The notes under the pieces: generated by a model | The model's database searches: none | What the model was told of the DNA's origin: nothing | The model's input: only the letters and a program-made list of their open reading frames with translations | Made by a program: the position numbers and the translations under genes | DNA from: Emmonsiellopsis sp. PD_33 | Lineage: Eukaryota > Ascomycota > Eurotiomycetes > Onygenales > Ajellomycetaceae | Direction of reading: 5' to 3' | NCBI GenBank assembly: GCA_032988165.1 | Contig: JANTQF010000150.1 | Span: 1 to 64,000 of the forward strand | Length of the DNA stretch: 64,000 nucleotides | In this document: one piece after another, positions 1 to 9,105 of the stretch | Layout: the number at the start of each line of letters is the position of its first letter | Position numbering within the stretch: position 1 is the stretch's first letter

Positions 1-97
1 GACCGCCTGGCTCGACTCTCAGTGGATGCGAGCGAGGGTGGCGGGGGGGGACGGGGGGGGTCTGGCGCGGTGGACGAGGGAGAGCCGCAGGGGACAT
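1..97 (-). CDS. possible 5' end of a gene running off the left edge
   Basis: On the minus strand an ATG at 97-95 opens a frame that stays open to position 1, about 32 codons, rich in proline and arginine. The upstream sequence (about 98-240, read on the minus strand) is a long pyrimidine tract, which would suit a fungal promoter or 5' UTR. The C-rich composition can keep a frame open by chance, and no domain is visible, so this is only a candidate that needs the neighbouring sequence. I do not recognise it. Confidence 0.2.
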   Translation of the reverse strand, partial: MSPAALPRPPRQTPPVPPRHPRSHPLRVEPGG

Positions 98-167
98 AGG
101 GGATGGCGCGCTAGGGAGGGGGGAGGGAAGGTGAGGAGAGAGGGTGGGTTGGGTGTTATTTTTATTA

Positions 168-209
168 GGGGGGGAGGGGGGGGGAGGGAGGGGGGTGGGG
201 GGGGGGGGA
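168..209 (+). repeat. G-run low-complexity tract (G-quadruplex potential)
   Basis: Seven-to-twelve-base runs of G separated by single A or T bases or short purine spacers. Four or more G-runs in so short a distance satisfy the usual G-quadruplex pattern. A second C-run lies at about 43761-43769. Confidence 0.7.
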
Positions 210-1857
210 AAGCGATGCGTGAAATGAAATAATGGACTCATGTTTTTTTTTTGTTTGGTGCAGGTTGAGGTTTTCTAACCTTCTAGAGAATTAGGGGGGA
301 GGGAAAAAACAACAAGGTGCATTAACAACGACGGCAAAATGCAATGACAGTAATTAGTAGGGATATACCCATTTACGCGTTTTTATACGCACTACCCTCC
401 AAAATCTCCATCCTCTCACGCACATATGGAAAAGCTTTAAATGGTGCCACCAAGCCAAGCTAAAATATCTGTCATGGGAAATCAGCCATAGTACTCCGTA
501 GTATTTACCATGCAGCTTTGTATCACCACCACCCCAACGGCCGACGCCCGTTAGACGGTTAGAGCCGAGGAAAAAAACAAAAGTTATGTTCCGAGTTCCT
601 AGTTCCGATTCCGAACCCAGTAATAAGCTAGTTAAATAAGCGGCCCCCGTACGACCCTTGGCATGTGGCGTCTCAATCTCATCGAGGATCTGACAGGTGC
701 CGTGCCGTGCAAGCCGCGTGCTCTCGGCCCCGTCGGGATCCCGGAGGAAATCAAGCTTTTTTTCGGATTCGGGCTGATGTATGTAGATTCCCGACTTCGA
801 GAATTGGTTATTTGATTGATTGGTACTGTGTAGGCTTTTTCATTGGTGTAATCAGGTAGTAGTAAGTATGTGATCAAACATCTTATTAGGTCTGTGTAGA
901 TAAATGAAAAAAGTACCAGTAAGCTGCAAGAGTGCGTGTTCGTAAATGGGAAGGGGGGTGTTCCGAATTCGATGTGGGGTTTGTTGGTTTAAGCTTAAAT
1001 TTAAGCGAGGCTGGATGTGGGGGGGCGGGTCTAAAGCTCCGACGACGACCGCATGAGTCGAGGTTTCTTCCCATTGGCGTATCATTCACGTTCTCAAGCG
1101 CCTATCTGCTTAACCATTGAATGATTCCGCCAGTAACCGTTGCTAGTGGGTTGGTTGGAGGTAGTTCTGGGGGTGTGGCTTAACACCATGGTCAGGAGTA
1201 ATTACTAATGGCCCATCAGTACTACCTTTTATCGCAGGGGAGGGACTTTTCAGCATCTCCCGGCCGTCTGTCTCCAAGCAATGATGAGACTAGCGATACG
1301 GTCTGTTCAGGCGGTCCAGGTGCGCACACTTTGATATCACTCGTAAACTTGGGCGACTAGCTGCACGCACCTGGGTTATTAGTGGTTGTTTCTGAGCTAA
1401 TTCTGGCCCCGCTTGTCCCCATCCCTAACAGACATATTGCCATAGCCCAAAATATTCCATTGAACCTTCTGCGGAAGAACCGGAATCCCACCGTCATCCA
1501 TTCCATTTCCTCTTTGAGTACGGCATGGGCAACTGCGTTCCATGTTTCTGTTTTGTGGGACTTGCGAATACCCCTAAATTTTAAGACAGTGGATGTACTG
1601 CTGGGAACTAATATAATATAGAAGATGGTTAGCTTGTTCCATCCCCATCAAAATAAGGAAATCGGCGTCTTAAAGACTAGCCTTACGTGGAAGTTTTGAT
1701 AAATTTCCTCATATGGGAATGGATGGTCTGAGGTCCTCAGGGGGGTCTTTTTTTCATACATGACAAGCAGCATGCATCCGCTCTGCAGCAAGGATTTTAT
1801 GAGGTGCTGTTACTGGGGGATTTTTGCCCGAAAAAAAAATCAGTTTTTCTATAATCA

Positions 1858-2038
1858 GGGGAGAAGAGAGAAGAGAAGAGTGATGAGACGGGGTTCGAGT
1901 CCCTACACTAGCGCCTAGGGCCAGGCTAGCACAGATCTTCTGGGTTACATAGGCAGATTTGCTGAGGTAGTTAGTCGAATCAAAAACAACTTCACGCTGG
2001 AGAAGAGAGAAGAGAGAGGAGAGAAGAGAGGAGACGAA
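1858..2038. repeat. paired GA-rich polypurine tracts
   Basis: Two imperfect (GAGAA)n-like tracts, near 1860-1880 and 2000-2036, flank about 120 bp of ordinary sequence. They look like microsatellite-type purine repeats. No transposon ends or coding sequence are seen between them. Confidence 0.6.
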
Positions 2039-2943
2039 AAAAAATATAAGTATGATCTTTCTATGATTCCTGAAAACTATTAGGCGATTGCAAAAGTTGT
2101 GTTGGCATTGCTAACCTTGGAAAACAGCAGTTTTGAATACTGATTCAGGAATGAAAGTCGGTTGTGATGGAGGAGCAAGTTGGTTGGATTCAAGTTGTAG
2201 GAAAGGAATAAGTACGTCGTTTTCATGAGGAATGAGATGATTGATTTTTCTAAGGTGGGTGTTTGTCTGCTACTTATATGACTTGGAGATTTATCAAGTA
2301 ATTCGAGAGCTAGCCGGGGAACCGACATAATGATCCGTCCATGTGTGCACCGGTGCGGTCGCCGGCCACGTTCATGACGAGGGAGCCAAGGAAGGCGGTC
2401 TTCGTCGAAGGGATTCGGGCGGACCATCAGCCATCCACGAAGTTGGGCCAATGATATCCCGAATGAAAAAAGTTGAGCCTGGGCGGGATGGACCGCACTA
2501 GCTCCGAACAGACCTGGCGCTGACAGGGGTGAGGTTCCCAAGAGGCAAACATGCACAGTGATCACCAATGACGCCCGTCCATTTTCTGAAGCCGAGTGCT
2601 TGTCCAGGAGGCTGACCTATGAGTAAAAGTTGAAGAGGATTTAACCGTTTCGAGCCCAGGAAAATCATTTGGAGATCCGATTGGATTGCTTCTTGCTTCT
2701 TGCTTCTTGCTGGATGTGCGACCAGGATCCCTAAGCAAATTCCTGGTCCCTCACAGATCATAATGGCCCTCTGCGCTCCATTATCAGCACCGCCTTGTAA
2801 CTACCTTGTTCGTAATTCTCAACCCACCTCCAAAGACACCGAAATCTATTTAAGCTTCCCATCCCCATCCCTTCAAGTTCGTTGGAAATGGATATTCAAT
2901 GCCCCTCGATAAATAACCAGCAGGTTGCAATCAGTAGAGCACA

Positions 2944-3480
2944 ATGCCGCTCTCAACCGAAGCAATAATTGCCATTGTTACTCTCATTACTACTTGCCCC
3001 CCAGTACTCATCCTGCTATGGTCTCGCATCCGTCGCTCCCAGCGACGTAAAGCTGCTTCACCTGGTACGGTTCTCCCATGTCCCCTCCAAATCTATACAC
3101 ACTGATACACTTTCTCAGATGAAGAAGCCTCCCATGGAACAACCCCCGCTCCCAGTCCTTCGGGTCAAACCATCTCGACCCAAGAGAATCTTGAACTATC
3201 TACTGGGAATGTCACACTTCTAAACCCAAGTACGTGAAAGAAACTCTTTTTTGAACGTCTCTTTTTCGAAAGTTGACACAGGAACACTAAAATACATCTA
3301 CATGTACCAGCATCTACCGATAGTCAAGAGATACACCTTACCATCACAATGCCCCCTCGTGCCCGGACCGTGGGACGCAGCCCGCCCGAGACACCGTCGC
3401 CTGCTCCTACCCCTGACCCTGAGCCTGCGCGACCTCTCCCATCTCATCCGACACAGCCAACTGATCCGAGAGAGAGTTGA
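2944..3480 (+). CDS. small single-pass membrane protein, uncharacterised
   Basis: Three exons give 144 residues: 2944-3064, 3119-3233 and 3282-3480. Both introns (54 and 48 bp) start with GT and end with CAG. The N-terminus begins MPLSTEAIIAIV and forms one hydrophobic segment (about residues 7-30, ending in LILLW), followed at once by a basic patch (RIRRSQRRK), so the tail is probably cytoplasmic. The rest is hydrophilic and rich in Pro, Ser and Thr, with a Pro/Glu stretch (PETPSPAPTPDPEPA) near the end. The joined frame is clean across both splices, and the composition changes sharply to coding-like inside exon 3. Small fungal proteins with a similar hydrophobic start are familiar to me, but their role is not known and I assign none. 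The third-exon junction (donor at 3234) was chosen because it restores the frame; donor use at 3229 would not. Confidence 0.6.
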
Positions 3481-4043
3481 TGGGTAGACTGGCCCCCTCC
3501 CACTACTCAGGGCAGCACACATTTTGTGCAAAAGTGTATTTATATAATACCAATAGTTGCTATGCGGGGTGGGCGTAAGGTTCTAGCTGCCATGTTAGAG
3601 AGGGCGAAGTGGATATAGTATTTATACTCTGACGTTTTTGGATGCTTGGATGTTTGAGATATGATAGACGATTTTTATGAATATTAATGAAACATTGATG
3701 GGATACTAAATAATTATTTTAGTTTTGATTTTGGCTTTGGCTTTTCACTATATGTTTGCCGTGTTGGTTGATGATGGATTGCTCCCAACTAAAAATTCAG
3801 GGGTCAATGTCTAGATCCAAGCCCTAATTTCCTATTTTGGAACACAACCACATCACCCATACATAAACCAGGGACACCTCCTGTTTATCACCTCCGGATT
3901 TACGCAGGGTGAAAAACAATAACATCTGAAAGAAAAGATTAACATTTATCATATGCCCCATAAAATACCTGAGAGGCATCATACAAAAAGAAAAAGCCCA
4001 AACAAGCAGGTAAAAACCAACAACACCCATCCACCCATATCAT
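3481..4043. other. intergenic, convergent gene ends
   Basis: An AT-rich stretch between the stop of the small membrane-protein gene and the stop of the oxidase gene on the opposite strand. It should carry both 3' UTRs and poly(A) sites. I see no open frame or repeat of note. Confidence 0.5.
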
Positions 4044-5333
4044 CTACAACTTCGCAACCACCCTCCCCTCCCTCTCCTTCCTACCCTTCCACCCATTCAA
4101 ATCCTCCAACTCAAGAACCGGATCCAAATGCGCCAAATTCTTCGCTTCCTCTTGACCTGGCCTCCACCGCCACGAATGCGCCGTCGCGCGATCCAGTTTC
4201 CCCTCCAACATATCTACAATATACCTACCCAACACAGGCAGGAATTTGAAACCGTGCGCGGACCCTCCAGTCGCGAAGTACAAATTCTTATGCTCCGGGT
4301 GGGCAGCGGCGAGGAAGTGTCTGTCTGGTGTATCTGCATCCCAGCAAATGCGTGTGAAGGAGAATGGTCGATCAGCCAGTTCTGGCAGGACGCGCTTGAG
4401 ATTGCGGCGCATGGTAGCTTCGATTTCGAGCGGGAGGTCGTCTTTCGGGGATTGGGTGAAGGTGTGGGGGATGGAGGTTGTGAGGCCCGTGTCTGGGTCT
4501 GTACTTGTGTTGGTGATGAAGATGCTGTGGGCCATTTTGAAGGTGCCGTCCTTTTGTGGGGGGAAGAAGTAGCCCAGCTCGAGATTGTCGAGGATTGGAA
4601 GGGCGGAGTAGTGTTCTGTCTCGGAGGGGGTGAGTTGGATGTGCGCGACGCAGTGGCCTTTGGATACTAATTGTCCGCCTACGTCGATGAGGGAGGGGAC
4701 CCAAGCACCTGCGGCTAGAATCACGGCATCTGCGCTGTGTCTAGTACCATCTTTCGTGACGACACCGGTGCATTCGCCTGAGGCTGAGTAGATGAGGTTT
4801 CGCACGTATCCCGCGTCTCCAGAGATATATTGCACGCCATTCTTTTGCGATGCTTCCGCCATGCGCCTGAGCGCCTCGCCGGAATTTGCCCAACCAGCAG
4901 TGGGATTCCAGACGTTGATATTCCATCCATCCATTTTCCCCGTGACGACCGGGAACCGGTCACGGACCTGCTGAGTCGTGAGACGCTCGATTCCCTTGAC
5001 GCCTAGTCTCTTTGATGTCTCGATAGAGCCCTCCACGAAGGGGATGGATAGGTCATATGCGCTGAGAACCCAGCCGGGGACGTGATATAGACCCTTGAAC
5101 ATTTCTGACGAGCTCCATTCTTTGATGGATTCGATTCCCATTCCCGCGTATAGGGGGTCATTGTAGTCGCTGCGGATGACTTTGCTGATGTCGGTTGCTG
5201 CCGCTTCGCATGATGGAACTGGGTATCGGTCGAGGACGCGGATGGATTTGTAGCCGCGCAGGGAGAGGTGGTAGGCTGTGGATGTTCCGAAGGCGCCAGC
5301 ACCTACGATGAGAATCTTGGTATCTGGGTTCAT
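4044..5333 (-). CDS. fructosyl amino acid oxidase (amadoriase), peroxisomal
   Basis: A single exon encodes 429 residues, close to the 430-440 usual for fungal fructosyl amino acid oxidases. This FAD enzyme of the sarcosine-oxidase family oxidises Amadori products (glycated amino acids), giving free amino acid, glucosone and hydrogen peroxide. The dinucleotide-binding start VGAGAFGTSTAYHL is at residues 11-24. Cys330, in an ICWDADTPDR context, sits where family members link FAD covalently. GSAHGFKFLP near residue 365 is a family signature. The C-terminus is AKL, a PTS1 peroxisome signal, which fits a peroxide-forming enzyme. Chosen start: the first ATG, directly before the Rossmann fold. Substrate preference (alpha- or epsilon-glycated amino acids) cannot be read from the sequence. 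It lies beside a permease and a 5-oxoprolinase, which suggests a nitrogen-scavenging neighbourhood. It could be another member of the sarcosine oxidase group, but the Cys context favours amadoriase. Confidence 0.88.
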   Translation of the reverse strand: MNPDTKILIVGAGAFGTSTAYHLSLRGYKSIRVLDRYPVPSCEAAATDISKVIRSDYNDPLYAGMGIESIKEWSSSEMFKGLYHVPGWVLSAYDLSIPFVEGSIETSKRLGVKGIERLTTQQVRDRFPVVTGKMDGWNINVWNPTAGWANSGEALRRMAEASQKNGVQYISGDAGYVRNLIYSASGECTGVVTKDGTRHSADAVILAAGAWVPSLIDVGGQLVSKGHCVAHIQLTPSETEHYSALPILDNLELGYFFPPQKDGTFKMAHSIFITNTSTDPDTGLTTSIPHTFTQSPKDDLPLEIEATMRRNLKRVLPELADRPFSFTRICWDADTPDRHFLAAAHPEHKNLYFATGGSAHGFKFLPVLGRYIVDMLEGKLDRATAHSWRWRPGQEEAKNLAHLDPVLELEDLNGWKGRKEREGRVVAKL

Positions 5334-6574
5334 GGTTTTGGAGCGTTTCTCGAATAGGAGTGATATAGATGGATCGTGTGTTGGAGCTCATTGCTCCAAC
5401 GCGGTGTGAAGATATATAACCTTCAGACAAACGGCCATGCAACGTAGAGCTTGCTACGGGTCTAATCACGGCTGGACATGCAAGTTGCGGAGCTGCTGGA
5501 GCATGTGGGCGACAGGAAAAGAGCAGCGATACAGATCATCCTCACATTGCATCAGGCCTCCTATCTCGGCCCCGGTGGACGAACCCACATATCGCCTCAG
5601 CTTTCCCGGCGCACAGTGAACGGCTACAGTGGAGGAATGCGGAGAGGACCACGGACATAGTTTTATTACACGCTTCACACTGTTATCCTGTTATCGGCCG
5701 GGCTTGTGACAGGTCAACGCATCTGCAGCTGCAGGCTCCCCACCACAGCAGCCGCTAAATAATGCCCAAGTAAGTTCGTCACTAGCGAGGGAGCGGCGGC
5801 AATTAATCTCGGCCGCAAAGGAGCCCCTTCAACCTTGTATGTACATACATACTACCTAAGCTGTAACCCTTGGGGCAGACCCTGGTCAGCATCGGCGTCT
5901 GTTGAACGGCGGTTCGGCTCTCGGTTCGGCCTTCCCCGGGAGCGGCGGGTTCCCGGGAAGCCACGTTTTAGGGCCAACTTTAATTAAACCTGCCCCGAAC
6001 TTTCCCCAAATTCTCGGGACTTGGTAGCCAATGGTAGAACAACAACACCGCGTTCCTTTGGGCGTCTCTGTGACAGCACCCCGTTTTTTAATCTCTCTTC
6101 CACCTTCCCCCAGAACTAGAAACCGCTCCTCTGGGCCCCACTGATACCGGTATATTGATGGGAATCGTTGGGGTAATCGGATATCTGATGAGTCATGACA
6201 TGTGGGCTTGCTCCACTTTGCGGGGGCCCTCGCGTGCTGTTTTCTGGAATCCGGAGATAGTAGTTTACCTGGGGTATATGGGGTGTGGGTTCCCTATCAA
6301 GCCGTCCGGAGGGGAGGGGGGGACGAAGGAAGGAAAAATGAGATAGGGATATAGACAAGTATGATCTTACGTTTGAAACAATGCCCTTCACAGAATGAAA
6401 GAAGATAGAATAGAATGGAAATAGAAACGTTACTAGTATATATATTGCTATTAAAATCCGGGGGCAGCAGAATATAACCCAGCATTCCTTCGCTCACAAA
6501 TAAATAAATAGCTATCCTTCCTAATGATTTAATCTAGACTCCTTGGGCGCTCTATACGTAGCAAACTCGCGACA
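5334..6574. other. intergenic: oxidase promoter and permease 3' region
   Basis: A 1.24-kb stretch upstream of the oxidase (minus strand) and downstream of the permease. It includes a perfect 10-bp palindrome TTCCCGGGAA at 5950-5959 and a GATA-type site read from the minus strand at 5691-5696 (TTATCG). Frames here, such as 6116-6391, show no recognisable protein. Confidence 0.45.
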
Positions 6575-8176
6575 TCAATAAGTGTATCGGAACGAGCGCT
6601 TCTCCTTATCAGTCAAATCCGAAAATGCCGTTTCAGCAGCTAGATCAGACAAGTCGACATTCTGCTCGCGGTCCCGTTTCTGATTCTCCGTACGGCAGAG
6701 AAATCCGTATGCCAGGATGGATGCGCTCGCAATCACAACACAAGCCAAAAGACCTTCGTAACCCTTCGAGTATGTAGGGGCATATTCCTGTCGGAAAAGC
6801 TGAGGGCCAATGATATTTCCGACGCAGTAGGCCGTGAAGTAAATGGCATTGAGGGTGATTTTCTTCGAATGGCCGCTGGTATTTGCCATTGGAAGGGAGG
6901 TGGAGAGTACATATGGCGCCCAGTAGGTGTAGAAGACGTAGTAGGCGGCCAGGAGGCCTTGCTGATTGCTCCGTGGTAGTTTCCACATCAGAATTGCACA
7001 GGCCATGGGGACGATGTTGGCTGTGGCGATGATAATACAACGAGCGTTTTTGCAGCGGGAGACTAGGAACGATAGGAGTAGCTGCCATACAGTAGCAAGG
7101 ACACCAGTGGGAATTCCGAGGACTGTCGTGATCAGCGGCGAGTATCCAAGCCCTGAAACAATGATGGCAGCGAAGGTGACTAGGCCGCCGTTCGGGATGT
7201 TCTGGGCCAGGGAAAAAACGGCAAGGAGCCATGTTTTAGGATCCAAGAGGCACTCCTTGACTTGGTACCATTTTATGGTCTTATCTTCAATACCAGTATT
7301 GTTACCCTTGACTCGCTCCAGGCAGATATACTTTTCGCGGTCTGTCATGTACCAGCATTTCACGGGAGAGTCTGGGAGGAAGAGGAACAACAGAATGGAC
7401 CACAGAACTGAAAAGCAGCCCAAGACGATGAACAAAAGACGCCATGGACTCAAGGAGGTGCTGGCTTGCCCGATCCCGTAACTGACGATACCAGAGAAGA
7501 CGGAAGATAGCTGCTCTGGACTATTAGACAGCAAGACCAAATTTCATTCGGGAAACAAAAGGAGTCTCACCTGGTTGAACCAAAAGGCAACACGGATAGG
7601 TTGTTCCTGGGTTGTCCACCACATCACAGTGAGGATGCTGCACGCAGGGAAGAAGATAGCTTCACACATGCCCATTATGAAACGGACAGAAGCCAGACCG
7701 GCAAAGTTTTGGGTCGCGGCACTGCACAGCATTAGGGCTGCCAGTATAAGGACGGCCGCAGACAAACCCTTTGCGACTGGGAAACGCTGGACTAGGAGTG
7801 CTGAGGGATACTCGAAAAGGAGATAACCGAAATAGAAAATAGACCCAACCCAGGAGAATTGATTCCCGACCAGTTTTGTATCCTCTTTCATGCCGTAGAT
7901 TGCCGCGTTCGAGATGATAACCTTGTCCACGGCCGCAAGGATCACAGTCCCCATGATCAGGGGGATCATAATCAGATCGATCTTCCATAGCAGCTTGCGT
8001 GACTCCTCTGGCGTAATTGGTGCTGCAGCGATGGCAGGGTCTAGGTTGGCGAGGAATTCAGCTGCAACATCCTGGTGCTTTGGTAGATTGGCCCGAGAAG
8101 AGACACCATCAGCACCATTTAGAGAAGATTGCGTTGGAGTGCTTCCACCCTTTTCCGTGTCAAGACCGGAAGTCAT
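6575..8176 (-). CDS. MFS permease, Dal5/anion:cation symporter family
   Basis: Two exons, 8176-7571 and 7510-6575, give 513 residues. The 60-bp phase-0 intron (GTGAGA...GAGCAG) joins FWFNQ to LSSVFSGIVSYGIGQ, a continuous family stretch in a transmembrane helix. The hydrophilic N-terminus (about 65 residues) is followed by about 12 membrane helices, and motifs such as RFIMGMCEAIFFPA are typical of the allantoate permease (Dal5/Tna1) group. These proton-coupled importers carry carboxylates such as allantoate, nicotinate, pantothenate or small peptides across the plasma membrane. The substrate cannot be told from sequence. The gene is divergent from the 5-oxoprolinase with about 930 bp between starts, so a role in taking up 5-oxoproline or a related acid is an attractive inference. 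GATA-type sites in the shared promoter would fit nitrogen control. Confidence 0.88.
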
Positions 8177-9105
8177 CGTCGAATAGGGAGGCGGCTCAAG
8201 ACTGACGGCAAAGAAGCGATATAATGACAGGCTTGATCAACCTCAGAAGGCGGCAACGAGACAGGAAACATTCATCTCAACGAGATGATATAAATAATTT
8301 CCAAGAGAACCAGAGAAAAACACCAAAACGTCGCGTAGATAGCTGTTGCTACCGCTAGTTCTTCCCCAGGATAAAATCCCCGGCCTTATCAAGGCGGGTG
8401 CTGCCAAAGAGCTCCACGCAGAGAGATAGCATAGCCGGGGATCTGATTTCTAGAGCGTGCGGGGAATGGCAGATACCAAGCTGCTCGACAAGAAGGTCGG
8501 AGCGAAGTGGATCGGCGATATCAGTGGCGTTTTCATCCTGCCCAGGCTGCCCAGCCCCTGAATAATAAGCCGGCGAATCCAGAAGGTTAATGATTCCTCC
8601 CTCGGCCGAAATCGCTCGCGGGGAGGATTTGAACAACTCGGTTTATCTTTCCCTTTAGCTTTCAAATTCCATCCGTGCAAGCCATGAGGGCGGCGGAGAA
8701 GAGGTTCCAGCGTGTGGTGGCTGAGGCCCACTTGGAGTTGACTAACTAGTAGCTCTGCCGAACACATATTCCCCTCCCCGCCGCATATTTAGCAGAGCAG
8801 AAGCGTGCCGAATCGGACCTGGTTCCAGATAATTTTGTTCCGCAGAGGCCTGCTGCTGGGTTCATTACCTATCACCATGGCAAATAGACCGTCGGCATTC
8901 GGTTCGACCTGCCCGGTGCCCCCTCTGCTGCCTCTCCGCATTCACAGCCGGCGATGTGCTCCATCGAACCCACGGAGGGCGGTGATATAATGATAAGTTG
9001 CAGATACGCCTTGCCTCGAGGACTGCGTTAATTAATCTGTTCTTCATACCTTGAAAGTCCAGTGTTCACGGGCGGTAGGGAATTTCTTTTCGTATATCTC
9101 ACACA
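8177..9105. promoter_or_regulatory. shared promoter of permease and 5-oxoprolinase
   Basis: A 929-bp divergent intergenic region. GATA-factor consensus sites (HGATAR) occur at 8386-8391 (TTATCA), 8643-8648 (TTATCT) and 8991-8996 (TGATAA, followed by G). In filamentous fungi such sites bind AreA/Nit2, which activates nitrogen-scavenging genes. Their use here is inferred from position only. A 93-codon open frame on the minus strand (8636-8358) is discussed under findings. Confidence 0.45.

Larger units (their letters stand above)
98..2943. other. gene-poor left flank with low-complexity tracts
   Basis: This 2.8-kb stretch has no reading frame I can support. It holds a G-run region (about 168-209), scattered AT-rich DNA and two GA-only polypurine tracts (about 1860-1880 and 2000-2036). 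Open frames such as 1382-1621 (+) and 2080-2568 (-) show no domain and no sensible splice partners. The last few hundred bases, which include a pyrimidine-rich stretch near 2860-2880, probably contain the promoter of the small gene starting at 2944. Confidence 0.5.

Noticed and set aside
1880..1930. GGTTCGAGTCC, similar to a tRNA T-loop (1892-1902)
   Set aside because: No matching acceptor stem, D-arm or anticodon arm around it.
2080..2568. 162-codon minus frame in the left flank
   Set aside because: No recognisable motif, mixed composition and no splice or promoter support.
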